Both the position numbers and the translations under genes were made by a program. Of a DNA stretch of 64,000 nucleotides, positions 45,737 through 55,442 are shown piece by piece. The notes under the pieces were generated by a model. It saw only the letters and a program-made list of their open reading frames with translations. It searched no databases and was not told the DNA's origin. Origin of the DNA: Paenibacillus tundrae. Its GTDB lineage: Bacteria > Bacillota > Bacilli > Paenibacillales > Paenibacillaceae. The first letter of the stretch is position 1. Every line of letters begins with the position of its first letter. Location of the stretch: the NCBI RefSeq assembly GCF_036884255.1, contig NZ_CP145605.1, positions 1,488,001 through 1,552,000 on the forward strand, in the 5' to 3' direction.

Positions 45737-46474
45737 ATGAAGCAGGAACAACCACAACTACAGCAACAATCGCAGGAACCGCAACCCAAATATGAGCGCC
45801 TTGAACAATCAAATGGAGAACAAGAACCAAGCTCCAACAACGACGTATATCCACAACATATAGGAGATACGCATGATACGGAAACGATACAACCGAGTAT
45901 TTTATACTATGGTACCCCAGTGATGATGCTTAGCACGCTTAATGAGGACGGTTCGACTAATTTATCCCCGTTATCTTCTTCTTGGGCATTAGGGGATTGT
46001 CTCGTACTTGGTATCGGGATTCAAGGGAAGGCATACGAGAATTTGATACGACACCCAGAGTGTGTTGTTAACCTACCGGAAGCTTCGATGTGGAAACAAG
46101 TTGAGGTGTTGGGGAAATTCACAGGGGTAACTCCAGTACCTGAGGCCAAGCAACAGATGGGCTATACATTTTGTCAGGATAAATTTAACGCTACAGAACT
46201 TACACCTCAGAATTCAGTCGAGGTTGTGCCACAGCGAATTGCAGAATGCCCGATCCAGATTGAGGCTTCTGTCCAGCACATTCGTATTCCGGAGCATACA
46301 CCCTATATGGCTATTGTGGAAGTGAAGGCGATGAAAGTTCATGCTCATTCCAAGATCATCTCAGGCACAAACAAAATTAATCCCGAGGCATGGCGACCGC
46401 TTATCTATAACTTCCGGCATTATTATGGGCTTGGAGCGAAGTGTGGAGAGAACTTCCGGGCGGACAAGGTGTAA
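45737..46474 (+). CDS. Flavin-reductase-like FMN-binding split-barrel protein
   Basis: 245 residues. After a Gln/Glu-rich N-terminal stretch of about 55 residues comes a flavin_reduct domain: 'TPVMMLSTLNEDGSTNLSPLSSSW' (given in part), 'LGIGIQGKAYENLIRHPECVVNLP', ending 'PLIYNFRHYYGLG'. Family members bind FMN and act as oxidoreductases or flavin reductases. The ATG at 45737 follows GGAGAGGGAG; an ATG at 45713 lies before that site. Divergent ArsR-type regulator upstream. Substrate unknown. A weak terminator-like hairpin follows at 46522-46560. Confidence 0.82.
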   Translation: MKQEQPQLQQQSQEPQPKYERLEQSNGEQEPSSNNDVYPQHIGDTHDTETIQPSILYYGTPVMMLSTLNEDGSTNLSPLSSSWALGDCLVLGIGIQGKAYENLIRHPECVVNLPEASMWKQVEVLGKFTGVTPVPEAKQQMGYTFCQDKFNATELTPQNSVEVVPQRIAECPIQIEASVQHIRIPEHTPYMAIVEVKAMKVHAHSKIISGTNKINPEAWRPLIYNFRHYYGLGAKCGENFRADKV

Positions 46475-46521
46475 GAGGAAGGGGAAATATCATAACCTCA
46501 TACTTTGGACAAAAGTAAACA

Positions 46522-46560
46522 AGCACAGCCTCTTAGAAAGAGACCGTGCTAGAATTTTAT
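46522..46560 (+). terminator. Weak terminator after flavin-reductase-like gene
   Basis: AGCAC...CTCTT and AAGAG...GTGCT form a broken stem (46522-46550), followed by AGAATTTTAT. Confidence 0.5.
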
Positions 46561-46591
46561 ATTTTGATATGCGCACACAATGAGTGAAATG

Positions 46592-47488
46592 TTACAGATT
46601 GCCTTCGCTAACACCTGCTGGTGGATTGATCGGCTTACCTTCAAGCACGGAATAGATAGCATGAGCTACGCCGTGCTCTACATTGGTCAATGTGATAGCT
46701 TTAGCTAGTGCTTTAATTTCCGGTTCTGCGTTGCCCATCGCGATTCCGAGCCCTGCCATTTGCAACATGGATACGTCATTGAAGTTGTCCCCGATCGAGA
46801 CGGTATCTTCCATAGCAATGTTTAGGTGAGCTGCAAGCTTAGACAAGGCATTACCTTTGGATACATCAGGATGCTGCATCTCGAAGTTGTGTTCAGAAGA
46901 TACAACCATCGCGACATCCGAACGTGCTGCAAAGTATTGTCTACCTTCACGTAATTGATCCGGATTCATGGAGAAGGCCATAATATTGTAGATGTGTGCT
47001 TCTGCAGGGATTTCCTGATGTGAGTTCACGCGGTGGTAATCCTTCTTGTCGTAATGCTTCTTAACAGCTCGGATGAGGCGTGCAACGTCTTCGCTAGGGC
47101 TTGCACCTAGAATGCGATCCATCTCGGCAAGCATCGCGTTATGACTGTTGATTGGAGCATAGATCCCCTGCTGCGTGGAGGCTTCATAATAGCAATCGTG
47201 ATCCTCCAGCCATTGCATAACAGAGGCAGCTGTTTCGCGTTCCAATGGGAGGTGGAAGAGACGTTCTCCATTCTCATCATGGATGGTTGCGCCATTTGAA
47301 CCGATAACCGGTGTTTTAATTCCTCCTTCTAGAGAAATATTAACAACATCGGAATACACGCGACCTGTTGCAATTGTCACCCGTAGACCTTCTTGCTGTG
47401 CACGGTGAATTGCGGCTGCGTTCTCAGGGCTAATCTGGCTGTCTCTGTTCAATAACGTTCCATCTAAATCTGTAGCAAACAATTTCAT
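46592..47488 (-). CDS. Cof-type HAD phosphatase
   Basis: 298-residue HAD-IIB hydrolase. Motif I 'DLDGTLLN' (7-14) with the nucleophile Asp7, motif II 'GSNGA', conserved Lys in the 'SKGNALSKLAAHLNI' region, motif III/IV 'IGDNFNDVSML'. Such enzymes dephosphorylate sugar phosphates or flavin precursors. It starts four bases after the DeoR regulator's stop, and AAGGAG lies inside the end of that gene, so the two form an operon. The regulator suggests a sugar-phosphate theme. Substrate unknown. Confidence 0.9.
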   Translation of the reverse strand: MKLFATDLDGTLLNRDSQISPENAAAIHRAQQEGLRVTIATGRVYSDVVNISLEGGIKTPVIGSNGATIHDENGERLFHLPLERETAASVMQWLEDHDCYYEASTQQGIYAPINSHNAMLAEMDRILGASPSEDVARLIRAVKKHYDKKDYHRVNSHQEIPAEAHIYNIMAFSMNPDQLREGRQYFAARSDVAMVVSSEHNFEMQHPDVSKGNALSKLAAHLNIAMEDTVSIGDNFNDVSMLQMAGLGIAMGNAEPEIKALAKAITLTNVEHGVAHAIYSVLEGKPINPPAGVSEGNL

Positions 47489-47492
47489 ATAC

Positions 47493-48269
47493 TTACAACT
47501 CCTTATCTTCTGTAGGTTCAGGAATGAGAATCTCGACTTGTTGTTCGGCTAGAAAAGTACGCCATTCCGGCGATGGCCATTGGTTCGTAATTAATATGTC
47601 TACTAGAGACCAATCGGCAAAGCGATAACCATAACGTTTGTTAAACTTAGAATGGTCTGCGAGTACAATAACTTGTTTGGCTGCTTGCATCATACGGTAT
47701 TTAATCTTGCCTTCTTCTTCGGAGGCACTGAAGCCATCCATGGTAAGACCACCAATGCCGATAAAAGATTTGTCTACATAATAGTGAGAGAGGGTTTCAA
47801 TCACAGGAGCGCCATAAACATAGCGTTGCTCTTTATCAACTTTACCACCAAGCAAACGAATTTCGACGGAGGCATGATTGGAGAGAAGGTCAGCTGAATG
47901 CATGGAGTTCGTAATGACAGTGCAGGATTTACCGTTGAGATTCTCGGCACAGGCTTGCACTGTAGTTGAGGCATCCAGAATGATATTCTCACCTTGACGA
48001 ACGATAGCTGCAGCAAGTTTGCCAATGGCTCTTTTTTCCTCTGAGACATAGAGTAAGCGGTCTTTGTAGGATCTGAATTCTTGCGGAGGAGAGGGGAGAA
48101 TCGCGCCGCCACGCGTCCGGATAATGCTATCCTGCTCTTCAAGCTTAATGAGATCTCTACGAGCGGTGTCCCGGGATACGTCAAAGAGTGAACCGATCTC
48201 CTCGACAGAGATGCGATTGTGTTTACGTAAGTGTTCTATAATAAGCTGCATGCGTTCCTCTTGAAACAA
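47493..48269 (-). CDS. DeoR-family transcriptional regulator
   Basis: 258 residues. N-terminal DeoR helix-turn-helix ('ISVEEIGSLFDVSRDTARRDLIKLEEQDSIIRTRGGA' region, about 20-56) and a C-terminal DeoRC sensor domain ('IGKLAAAIV', 'ILDASTTVQACAENL', 'FIGIGGLTMDGFS', 'VILADHSKFNK') that binds phosphorylated sugars in this family. First gene of an operon with the HAD phosphatase. Target probably includes its own operon. Confidence 0.9.
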   Translation of the reverse strand: MFQEERMQLIIEHLRKHNRISVEEIGSLFDVSRDTARRDLIKLEEQDSIIRTRGGAILPSPPQEFRSYKDRLLYVSEEKRAIGKLAAAIVRQGENIILDASTTVQACAENLNGKSCTVITNSMHSADLLSNHASVEIRLLGGKVDKEQRYVYGAPVIETLSHYYVDKSFIGIGGLTMDGFSASEEEGKIKYRMMQAAKQVIVLADHSKFNKRYGYRFADWSLVDILITNQWPSPEWRTFLAEQQVEILIPEPTEDKEL

Positions 48270-48481
48270 ACGTGCCGCCTCCTTATACAGGGATGACCGT
48301 GTTATATATCTATATTTTTAATTATAAGTAGTTATAATGTTATTTGCAATATTATAAGTGAATATCAGTTTTTATAAGTAATTTGACGTATCTTTTACAT
48401 ATACAAGCGATTCTAATGACATATCTCTGAAAGGCTACTTGTTGATTTCTTTGTAGCTGAAAACTTCTTTCAAAAAAAGTG

Positions 48482-48511
48482 TTGCACTATTTCGAATAAT
48501 CATGGTATACT
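48482..48511 (+). promoter_or_regulatory. Candidate promoter of the Glu-Lys-Leu tRNA cluster
   Basis: TTGCAC (48482-48487), an 18-base spacer and TATACT (48506-48511), 36 bases before tRNA-Glu. Confidence 0.55.
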
Positions 48512-48546
48512 CATTCTTGTCGCCAAGAAAGACAACTTGTTATTAA

Positions 48547-48618
48547 GGCCCGTTGGTCAAGGGGTTAAGACACCTCCCTTTCACGGAGGTAACAGGGGTT
48601 CGAATCCCCTACGGGTCA
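48547..48618 (+). tRNA. tRNA-Glu (anticodon TTC)
   Basis: Acceptor stem GGCCCGT/ACGGGTC, anticodon arm CTCCCTTTCACGGAG with TTC, T-arm CAGGGGTTCGAATCCCCT. CCA is not encoded. Confidence 0.95.
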
Positions 48619-48710
48619 TATCTTCACCACCTTTTTAATCGAAGGAAACCTCGCAAGTCATTGTTCTACGTAAGAGATGATCATGGCACATCAGGGTGAA
48701 GTTACAGCAA

Positions 48711-48786
48711 GAGCCATTAGCTCAGTTGGTAGAGCACCTGACTTTTAATCAGGGTGTCGAAGGTTCGAGCCCTTCATGGCTCACCA
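48711..48786 (+). tRNA. tRNA-Lys (anticodon TTT)
   Basis: Acceptor stem GAGCCAT/ATGGCTC, anticodon arm CCTGACTTTTAATCAGG with TTT, T-arm GAAGGTTCGAGCCCTTC, encoded CCA. Confidence 0.95.
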
Positions 48787-48803
48787 TTTTTACAATTGAA
48801 TAT

Positions 48804-48886
48804 GCGGTCGTGGTGGAATGGCAGACACGCTATCTTGAGGGGGTAGTGGGCGTACGCCCGTGGAGGTTCGAGTCCTCTCGACCGCA
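48804..48886 (+). tRNA. tRNA-Leu (anticodon GAG), copy 1
   Basis: Acceptor stem GCGGTCG/CGACCGC, anticodon stem CTATC/GGTAG with loop TTGAGGG (GAG), long variable arm TGGGCGTACGCCCG, T-arm GAGGTTCGAGTCCTC. CCA is not encoded. Nearly identical to the copy at 57083. Confidence 0.94.
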
Positions 48887-48901
48887 TCACAGTATTAGGA
48901 A

Positions 48902-48937
48902 GTAGACTCTCATGGTTATCCATGGGGGTCTATTTTT
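48902..48937 (+). terminator. Terminator of the tRNA cluster
   Basis: TAGACTCTCATGG and CCATGGGGGTCTA form a stem with G-T mismatches, followed by TTTTT. Confidence 0.75.
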
Positions 48938-49073
48938 GTCTAAAAGCCAGTGATCGGATTTATCGTAGGATTAGTGGCTGAGGATTCATGGAGGTTGTGG
49001 TATAATTATGTATATTGTGTTGTCCGTGATTCATTAGGATAAGAAGATTATTATCGTTGGAAGGCGGTCCTGT

Positions 49074-49490
49074 ATGCAGTCAATATATGAGCGAATTGAA
49101 CACCTGATTGCTGAACGAGGAATGACGAAGAAGGCTTTCTGTCAACAACTGAAGATTAGTACGGGTAATTTGGGTGATTGGAAACGTGGGAAATCCACGC
49201 CGAGTACGAATAAGCTGATTGAGATCGCTGCGTTTTTTGATGTGAGTCTGGACTGGCTCATGATTGGTCGTCCGTCGAAGGAAGCGATGGTACGGGAAAA
49301 ACGAGAGGATTATTTTTTTGACGTGTTGCGGCAATTGAATTGCCAAGAGAGTGAATTGACGACTGAAGAGCAGTCTTTTATTAGTGAATACATTGAGTTT
49401 ACCCGCTACCGTAAATCGAAGGAGAGCCGGAATACGCAGGATTTCCGTTATGAGCAAGAACGCAAAACGGAAGAGGATGAATCGCTCTAG
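49074..49490 (+). CDS. Xre-family helix-turn-helix regulator
   Basis: 138 residues. The N-terminal 65 residues are a phage-repressor-type helix-turn-helix: 'TKKAFCQQLKISTGNLGDWKRGKSTPS', 'LIEIAAFFDVSLDWLMIG'. The C-terminal half is charged and helical with no known ligand domain. GGAAGGCGG stands before the ATG. Single gene with its own terminator at 49548-49588. The target is unknown. Confidence 0.85.
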   Translation: MQSIYERIEHLIAERGMTKKAFCQQLKISTGNLGDWKRGKSTPSTNKLIEIAAFFDVSLDWLMIGRPSKEAMVREKREDYFFDVLRQLNCQESELTTEEQSFISEYIEFTRYRKSKESRNTQDFRYEQERKTEEDESL

Positions 49491-49547
49491 CTTGAGCGCT
49501 GATTTAGTCTCTGGTTCGTGATATATAGTTTCTACCTATGAGAAACT

Positions 49548-49588
49548 CTTGAATACCCGTTGTTATGCGGGTACTCAAGGTTTTTTTG
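49548..49588. terminator. Terminator after the Xre gene
   Basis: CTTGAATACCCG and CGGGTACTCAAG form an almost perfect stem, followed by seven T residues. Confidence 0.9.
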
Positions 49589-49620
49589 TTGTTTCTCATA
49601 AGAAGTTGTAGATCGTATAT

Positions 49621-50520
49621 TCATTTACGGAAGGTTAAAGCTCCGCTACCAAGTAGTTGGGGGCGGATTGTATTCCAGATGTGCAGGCATTGTTCTTGGA
49701 GCTCCCAAGCTGCGGTGCCGAGTATACGGACGCCGATCCCACCAGCGGCCAGTAGACTAGCTCCAGCCAGCATGCGTCCATCTGGAGGGAGGGCTGAACG
49801 TATGAGCTCTAACTGTGTTACCCCGAGATTGGGGGCGATCATCCACAATGCTGCGGTATGAGTGTAGTGAAGTAAGGCAGCGGATTGTCTAGGGTCGTTG
49901 ACTGTTGGTTCTAATCCGAATCGATCCCAGACGGCAAGTTGTTGCCCCTGCCAAATTTCCGTTAAACTGCGATACCTATTGAATTGAAAAGCCTCTCCCC
50001 GGTGAATGCGTCCAGCTGACCATACATCCGCATAGGCAAGTATGCAATTTCCCTCTAATTCAAAGATGGCGTGAAGTGATGAAGAACTACCTTTGAACGG
50101 GATAACGCATTCGGGAAAATACTCCAGCACCGCTCCTTGCTCCAACCGGAAGTGATGGTGGATTGAAGAGGGCAGAGATGGTGTTGGGTGAAGACGAGTG
50201 GCTGACGTACTACTCAGCATCACATGAGTGTCTTGGCCTAAATGCCAGTTGGAATGATAATGATCTCCATTCAGGACGCCTGGCGAGACATCGGAGGTAT
50301 AAATGCAAAGTCCATCTCTGTCGCCGGGTGAACGAAAGGAACGGCTGAATCGAAGAGGGGCACTGTAATATCGATCTGTCATGACGGTGCGCCCGCCTTG
50401 AAGGGCGAAAGTTGCCTGTAGCTCGCTGCGGCGTATCGCGGCTCCTTCAACATGAACGTCCGATTCGATTGTACCTTCTGATCGTGAGGAATTAGGGTTA
50501 ATGGGTGTGGGCGGAACCAT
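49621..50520 (-). CDS. ureD: Urease accessory protein UreD
   Basis: About 299 residues. UreD (UreH) family scaffold that binds apo-urease together with UreF and UreG during nickel insertion. Recognisable stretches: '[18 protein letters not shown]', '[24 protein letters not shown]', '[19 protein letters not shown]', '[18 protein letters not shown]'. The start is uncertain: ATGs at 50520 and 50526 both lie inside the end of ureG (21-29 base overlap) with no clear ribosome site, so translation is probably coupled. It is the last gene of ureABCFGD. Confidence 0.85.
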   Translation of the reverse strand: MVPPTPINPNSSRSEGTIESDVHVEGAAIRRSELQATFALQGGRTVMTDRYYSAPLRFSRSFRSPGDRDGLCIYTSDVSPGVLNGDHYHSNWHLGQDTHVMLSSTSATRLHPTPSLPSSIHHHFRLEQGAVLEYFPECVIPFKGSSSSLHAIFELEGNCILAYADVWSAGRIHRGEAFQFNRYRSLTEIWQGQQLAVWDRFGLEPTVNDPRQSAALLHYTHTAALWMIAPNLGVTQLELIRSALPPDGRMLAGASLLAAGGIGVRILGTAAWELQEQCLHIWNTIRPQLLGSGALTFRK

Positions 50521-51211
50521 GGCCATGTGTATGTGGATGCGCAGCGGCATCGTCATCCATATATTGATGTTCAAGCCAATGAACGATCTCGGAGACACCT
50601 TCGCCACTCATTAGATTGGACATGACATAAGGGCGTCCTTCACGTACTCGCTCAGTATCTTCCTGCATGACCTGTAAGCTTGCGCCGACATAAGGCGCTA
50701 GATCGGTCTTGTTGATGAGTAGTAGATCGGAACGTGTAATTCCGGGACCTCCTTTACGAGGTAATTTCTCCCCTTGAGCAACGTCGATAATGTAGATGAA
50801 AACATCTGCTAGTTCAGGGCTGAACGCCGCGGATAGATTGTCCCCGCCGCTTTCGATAAAGATGAGTTGCAGGTCAGGGAAACGTTCAATGAGTTCGTCA
50901 ACAGCTTCAAAATTCATGGAAGCATCCTCGCGGATGGCGGTGTGAGGGCATCCGCCTGTTTCGACACCGATAATACGTTCGGGTGCGAGTGCGTTTTGGC
51001 GTAATAGGATCTCGGCATCCTCTTTGGTGTAAATATCATTCGTAATCACTGCGAGACTGTAACGGGTACGCAGTGCCTTGGATAACTTCTCTACTAATGC
51101 GGTTTTGCCTGAACCTACAGGACCTCCAATTCCAATCCTCATCGGACGACTCCGGTCAAACGTTTTGCGTTCCCATTCTGGGTGATGTGTATGATCTGCT
51201 CCTCCGCACAT
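50498..51211 (-). CDS. ureG: Urease accessory GTPase UreG
   Basis: 237-residue SIMIBI-class GTPase that drives nickel delivery to urease. P-loop 'GPVGSGKT' (30-37), metal-binding '[17 protein letters not shown]', '[10 protein letters not shown]' guanine specificity. GGAGGAATTGTT precedes the ATG. Unusual additions: an N-terminal 'DHTHH' and a C-terminal His-rich tail '[13 protein letters not shown]'. Since no ureE is present in the operon, these tails may bind nickel in its place, as seen for His-rich UreG or UreE variants; this is inference. Confidence 0.95.
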   Translation of the reverse strand: MCGGADHTHHPEWERKTFDRSRPMRIGIGGPVGSGKTALVEKLSKALRTRYSLAVITNDIYTKEDAEILLRQNALAPERIIGVETGGCPHTAIREDASMNFEAVDELIERFPDLQLIFIESGGDNLSAAFSPELADVFIYIIDVAQGEKLPRKGGPGITRSDLLLINKTDLAPYVGASLQVMQEDTERVREGRPYVMSNLMSGEGVSEIVHWLEHQYMDDDAAAHPHTHGHGSAHTH

Positions 51212-51266
51212 AACAATTCCTCCTTCGTTTTTTCTTCAAGATTGAGCGTGTGTGAATGCCCTTATA

Positions 51267-51962
51267 TCAGGACATAAACAGACGTGCGGGTAAACTTTCA
51301 TGCCTCATAGCGTAGATTTCTTGCGCGATACCAAAACTATGCATGTCATCTGGATCGTCGCCGCGGACTTGGTTCCATTCAAGTTCAATGACGTCTAATA
51401 GAGTTTGGATGAGCATTTGAGCTTCGGTCTGCCCGATGGGCAGAAGGCGTAATGCACTGTTCACATAGGCATTAACGGAAGTGTAGAGATGTCCGATGAC
51501 GGCTTCATCCAATCCGATATCCAACCTGTGATTAATGTAACCCTGAACGGTTGTGATCCCGCAAAAGGCACCATGCTCATGGATGGCGGTGTCGATAAGG
51601 GAAAAGTCCATCTGTGGATAGAGTGAGTGTGCTAATTTCAGTAGTCGCTTACCCATTTTATGTCCGCTTTCCCTGAGTTCGCGTGGTGTGCGTTGGGCAT
51701 GAACCTGCTTGTCATACAGGGCGAGAAGGGCGGCATTCTCCTCATCTATTGCCTCGTAAACACCCTTGATCGCAAGCCCGTCGAGGCGAACAAGGCTAGC
51801 ATGGAGTTGGCTACGGATGAATGTTTCGAGTTCGCTCGTTGTCCGTACGCTACCATCATGGGTGTATGCCTCCAAGCCGAATGAATGTGAGAATCCGCCG
51901 ATGGGCAGAGCGGAGTCTAAGAGTTGAACGTATCGAAGTAGCTTTGTGCCACTATGCATCAT
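51267..51962 (-). CDS. ureF: Urease accessory protein UreF (operon copy)
   Basis: 231-residue all-helical UreF. 'LQLLDSALPIGGFSHSFGLEAYT' region (its core LDSALPIGGFSHSFG is the family hallmark), 'ELRESGHKMGKRLLKLA', 'HGAFCGITTVQGYINH' and 'NSALRLLPIGQTEAQ' fit the family. UreF gates GTP hydrolysis of UreG within the UreDFG complex. ATG at 51962 follows GGCGGAG by six bases; the longer frame from 52064 overlaps ureC and is rejected. A second, diverged UreF is encoded at 55919-56620. Confidence 0.92.
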   Translation of the reverse strand: MMHSGTKLLRYVQLLDSALPIGGFSHSFGLEAYTHDGSVRTTSELETFIRSQLHASLVRLDGLAIKGVYEAIDEENAALLALYDKQVHAQRTPRELRESGHKMGKRLLKLAHSLYPQMDFSLIDTAIHEHGAFCGITTVQGYINHRLDIGLDEAVIGHLYTSVNAYVNSALRLLPIGQTEAQMLIQTLLDVIELEWNQVRGDDPDDMHSFGIAQEIYAMRHESLPARLFMS

Positions 51963-51981
51963 GAGAAGCTCCGCCCCTTTG

Positions 51982-53700
51982 TCAAAACATGAAATAACGC
52001 TGAGCCATAGGTAATTCATCTGCGGGTTCACACGTAAGGAGTATGCCGTCGGCGCGCACCTCATACGTTTCGGGGTCTACCTCAATGGTGGGGGTCACAT
52101 CGTTGTGAATCATGTCTTTCTTATTTACTGTGCGGCAGCCCTTCACAGGCTCGACACGCTTGTGAAGCCCGAGTTTTTCTTTGATGCCGGCATCTGCCGC
52201 GGCTTGGGAAACGAAAGTGATGGAGCCTTTGGGCAATGCGCTGCCATAAGCGCCGAACATGGGTCTGCCAAACACGGGTTGAGGTGTTGGGATTGAAGCG
52301 TTGGGATCACCCATCTGGGCAAAAGTGATCATGCCTCCCTTGATTACCATCTCGGGTTTGACGCCGAAATAGGCGGGATTCCAGAGTGTGAGATCGGCGA
52401 GTTTACCAACTTCGACGGAGCCGACGAGATGGCTGATTCCGTGAGCAATAGCTGGATTAATCGTGTATTTGGCGATATACCGCTTGATGCGATCGTTATC
52501 AGCTGGTGAACTTGGATTGATGTCCAGTTTGCCACGTTGCTTTTTCATTTTGTCTGCCGTTTGCCATGTTCGTATGATGACTTCTCCAACACGTCCCATA
52601 GCCTGGGAGTCGGAACTGATGATGCTGAATACACCAAGATCATGCAAAATATCTTCCGCGGCGATCGTCTCGGGTCGGATCCGAGAATCTGCAAAAGCAA
52701 CATCCTCAGGGATAGATGGGTCTAAATGGTGGCAGACCATCAGCATATCCAAATGCTCTTCTACTGTATTTCGTGTGTAAGGTCTGGTGGGGTTAGTGGA
52801 AGAAGGAATGACATAGGATTCACCGGCTGCTCGAATAATGTCGGGTGCGTGGCCGCCGCCTGCGCCTTCTGTGTGGTAGGTGTGTATGGTACGACCGTTA
52901 ATGGCTGTGAGTGTGTTCTCCAAGAATCCGGTTTCGTTCAAGGTATCAGTATGGATGGCTACCTGCACATCATGCTCGTCAGCAGCAGTCAGACAGGCAT
53001 CGATTGCACTTGGGGTTGTACCCCAATCTTCATGGAGCTTGAGTCCAATTACCCCTGCTTGAATCTGTTCAATTAAAGGGGCTGTAGTGGAGCTATTTCC
53101 TTTGCCGAGAAAGCCAATATTCATAGGGAAGGCTTCTGCTGATTCCAGCATGCGATGGATGTGCCAAGCTCCTGGTGTGCAAGTTGTTGCTTTTGTTCCT
53201 GTGGCAGGCCCTGTGCCGCCGCCAATCATGGTGGTAACACCAGAAGATAATGCCGTCTGAATCTGTTGTGGACAGATAAAATGAATATGGGTATCGATCC
53301 CGCCTGCAGTTACGATCATTCCTTCGCCAGCGATGATTTCCGTGGAAGCGCCTATAATGAGTGAGGGGTCGACGCCGTCCATCGTATCGGGATTGCCGGA
53401 TTTTCCTATGGCGCAGATGAGTCCATCGCGGATACCGATATCGGCTTTGACGATTCCCCAATGATCAATGATGATTGCGTTGGTGATTACAGTATCAGGG
53501 GTGCCATCACTACGAAGGGCATATGCGGATTGACCCATGCCGTCGCGGATGACTTTGCCGCCGCCGAACTTGCTCTCGTCTCCGTAGATGGCATAATCGT
53601 GTTCGATCTCAGCCCAAAGTTCTGTATCTGCTAGTCGGACGGCATCGCCGGTTGTCGGCCCGAACATGGAAGCATATTGCTCACGGCTCATTGATTTCAT
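51982..53700 (-). CDS. ureC: Urease alpha subunit
   Basis: 572-residue catalytic subunit, full length. All nickel ligands are present with a one-residue offset from Sporosarcina pasteurii: His138 and His140 ('DTHIHF'), carbamylated Lys221 ('GLKLHEDWG'), His250, His276 ('[13 protein letters not shown]') and Asp364, plus the flap Cys323-His324 ('MVCHHLD'). It hydrolyses urea to ammonia and carbamate in the cytoplasm. Its start overlaps the ureB stop (ATGA). No inactivating change is seen. Confidence 0.98.
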   Translation of the reverse strand: MKSMSREQYASMFGPTTGDAVRLADTELWAEIEHDYAIYGDESKFGGGKVIRDGMGQSAYALRSDGTPDTVITNAIIIDHWGIVKADIGIRDGLICAIGKSGNPDTMDGVDPSLIIGASTEIIAGEGMIVTAGGIDTHIHFICPQQIQTALSSGVTTMIGGGTGPATGTKATTCTPGAWHIHRMLESAEAFPMNIGFLGKGNSSTTAPLIEQIQAGVIGLKLHEDWGTTPSAIDACLTAADEHDVQVAIHTDTLNETGFLENTLTAINGRTIHTYHTEGAGGGHAPDIIRAAGESYVIPSSTNPTRPYTRNTVEEHLDMLMVCHHLDPSIPEDVAFADSRIRPETIAAEDILHDLGVFSIISSDSQAMGRVGEVIIRTWQTADKMKKQRGKLDINPSSPADNDRIKRYIAKYTINPAIAHGISHLVGSVEVGKLADLTLWNPAYFGVKPEMVIKGGMITFAQMGDPNASIPTPQPVFGRPMFGAYGSALPKGSITFVSQAAADAGIKEKLGLHKRVEPVKGCRTVNKKDMIHNDVTPTIEVDPETYEVRADGILLTCEPADELPMAQRYFMF

Positions 53701-54083
53701 GGAGAATCACTCCCATCCTGCTTCAGTGGGGCAAAAGTCTTCAGGAACGTGTCTAGCTTCTGAGAATCGGGAGGGTGATCTATGGCGCCTTCGGTTAAAC
53801 CGTTAAAACCATAGATTTGTCGTTTGCCGCCAAATGTCGTAAGTTCGATAGGTTTCTCCTCACCGGGCTCAAACCGAACAGCAGTACCTGCCGGGATATG
53901 CAGGCGATGTCCATAAGCCGTTATGCGATCGAATTCCAATGCAGCATTAACCTCGTAGAAATGCACGTGGGAACCGACTTGTACGGGACGATCCCCGCGG
54001 TTCAAAACAAGTAATCGCGCTGTTGGGCGATTGGGGTGACAGATGATTTCGTCCTGCTTCAAACGATATTCACCAGGAATCAT
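53697..54083 (-). CDS. ureB: Urease beta subunit
   Basis: 128-residue structural subunit. Starts '[20 protein letters not shown]' and includes '[23 protein letters not shown]' (core [11 protein letters not shown]) and '[18 protein letters not shown]', which are invariant in UreB. CAGGAG precedes the ATG. The stop overlaps ureC by four bases; 18 bases separate it from ureA. Confidence 0.97.
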   Translation of the reverse strand: MIPGEYRLKQDEIICHPNRPTARLLVLNRGDRPVQVGSHVHFYEVNAALEFDRITAYGHRLHIPAGTAVRFEPGEEKPIELTTFGGKRQIYGFNGLTEGAIDHPPDSQKLDTFLKTFAPLKQDGSDSP

Positions 54084-54101
54084 GATGTTCTCCTGCCTTT
54101 C

Positions 54102-54404
54102 TTAGCGTATGGGCTCGTGTACGGTAACGAGCTTTGTACCATCGGGAAAAGTAGCTTCTACCTGTACCTCGGGAATCATATCCGGTACACCTTCCATGCA
54201 GTCCTCACGTTTCAAAATGGTACCGCCGTATCGCATCAATTCTGCAACACTCATTCCGTCACGCGCGCGCTCCATGAGTTCAGAGGTCAGTAGGGCGATA
54301 GCTTCGGGAACATTTAACTTAAGTCCTCGGCCTTTGCGTTCCCGGGCGAGGTTAGCGGCTACGGTAACCAGGAGTTTTTCCTTTTCCTGCTCAGTCCAGT
54401 GCAA
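54102..54404 (-). CDS. ureA: Urease gamma subunit
   Basis: 100-residue subunit. '[25 protein letters not shown]' (core [16 protein letters not shown]), '[17 protein letters not shown]' and '[27 protein letters not shown]' regions are those of UreA. The likely start is TTG at 54404, ten bases after AAAGG. It is the first gene of ureABCFGD. A perfect GlnR/TnrA-type box lies 85-101 bases upstream. Confidence 0.95.
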   Translation of the reverse strand: MHWTEQEKEKLLVTVAANLARERKGRGLKLNVPEAIALLTSELMERARDGMSVAELMRYGGTILKREDCMEGVPDMIPEVQVEATFPDGTKLVTVHEPIR

Positions 54405-54488
54405 TGTAATCCGACCTTTCCCATATGAAGTCAGTCTTGATCTCTTTTGAAGACAAACGAAAGCATGTTCATCTAATATAGAATATTA

Positions 54489-54505
54489 TGTTAAATATAC
54501 TCACA
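54489..54505. promoter_or_regulatory. GlnR/TnrA box of the urease operon
   Basis: TGTTAAATATACTCACA fits the consensus TGTNA-N7-TNACA at every defined base on both strands. It lies 85-101 bases before the ureA start codon, in the expected promoter region. Confidence 0.8.
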
Positions 54506-54698
54506 CAGGGTAGGTTCGTTGTCAATGGGATTTGAATAATATTGGCATTTTATATCCATTATAATGGGTTGATGTGTTATATATATTGACATTTAAGTTT
54601 GGTGCTTCTTTGAATGCCGCATTATTAGAGGCTGGGATGAGAATAAGGGAGGAGTGGGTGCTTGAGGGGTTGAAGCGTACTCTTCGGGATAGAATCGT

Positions 54699-54719
54699 CC
54701 GAAGGCATTCAGCCTTCGG
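54699..54719. terminator. Hairpin after the PAS gene
   Basis: CCGAAGGC (54699-54706) and GCCTTCGG (54712-54719) form a perfect 8-bp stem. No T run follows in either direction, so its role as a terminator is doubtful. Confidence 0.4.
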
Positions 54720-54747
54720 CGCTAACAGGATTAGAGTTCATCTATCA

Positions 54748-55392
54748 CTACCCGAGAATACCGGAATATTGTGGGTACAGTCTGCGGATGCAATCTGGGC
54801 AAATGTCATGGGTGAACTCGGCATGAGTGTGCTTTCTGAGATAACTCTCGACGGAGTTCCATGTATCCTGTTCATCCTTAATTTGTTTACATACGGCACA
54901 TATAGGAAGGAGTCCGTGTAGTGTACGTACCTCAGATAATGCTTGTTGAAGTTGCTGCTCGGCTTGTTTCTGTTCTGTGACATCGGTGTGGGCGATTAAG
55001 GCGAGTTCAGAGCTACATGGTGACTCAGTTGTTGGTAAGGGAGTGAGTTCTATGCGGAACCACCTTTGTTTCGAATTGGGAAGGCGTATCGCAATGTCGT
55101 ATGTATGGTTGCTGTCAAATGGTGTTCGGATGTTTTTGAGTCGCTGGATCGTCTTATTGCTCTGATGATCTCGCTCAGGTGACGTCCATGCCTCTAGTAG
55201 ATTGAGGTAAGGCAGTGTGCCGGATTCGGAATAAAAGAACGCTGGTAAGTGTGTAAAGTTGTACGTTTGACCAAGTCCTTGTCGCCAAGCGTTGTTGCAG
55301 CTACGAATGATCCAGTTGTTATCTACGATAATGAGTTGGTGGCGCATAAATTGATAAGATAGTTTCTCTAGATCGGTTGTTAAGTACCGCAT
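54748..55392 (-). CDS. PAS-domain protein with C-terminal Cys motif
   Basis: 214 residues, no membrane segment. A PAS domain spans about 10-140 ('QLIIVDNNWIIRSCNNAWRQ', 'RWFRIELTPL', 'ALIAHTDVTEQKQAE'), followed by a short helix and a Cys module: 'LLPICAVCKQIKDEQDTWNSVESYL...HTHAEFTHDICPDC'. This CxxC...CPxC module follows PAS or receiver domains in many bacterial signalling proteins and may bind metal. There is no output domain, so the partner is unknown. AAGGAGGG precedes the ATG. Lies between a small HTH gene and the urease operon. Confidence 0.78.
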   Translation of the reverse strand: MRYLTTDLEKLSYQFMRHQLIIVDNNWIIRSCNNAWRQGLGQTYNFTHLPAFFYSESGTLPYLNLLEAWTSPERDHQSNKTIQRLKNIRTPFDSNHTYDIAIRLPNSKQRWFRIELTPLPTTESPCSSELALIAHTDVTEQKQAEQQLQQALSEVRTLHGLLPICAVCKQIKDEQDTWNSVESYLRKHTHAEFTHDICPDCIRRLYPQYSGILG

Positions 55393-55442
55393 TGGTCGAA
55401 ACCCTCCTTATGTTCATTTGGCGAATGAGGCATGGTGATCTG

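Larger units (their letters stand above)
54405..54747. other. Control region upstream of urease operon
   Basis: 343 bases holding the GlnR/TnrA box and the urease promoter, plus a hairpin at 54699-54719 near the end of the PAS gene. A plus-strand 115-codon frame runs from here into the PAS gene; I consider it an accident of the opposite strand. Confidence 0.5.

Noticed and set aside
48547..48886. CRISPR or repeat array
   Set aside because: The repeated pieces are ordinary tRNA genes (Glu, Lys, Leu).
49080..49457. 125-codon minus-strand frame opposite the Xre gene
   Set aside because: Shadow of a clear helix-turn-helix gene with its own ribosome site.
54574..54921. 115-codon plus-strand frame between urease and PAS genes
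   Set aside because: Its second half is the antisense of the PAS gene, there is no ribosome site, and the product has no recognisable features.
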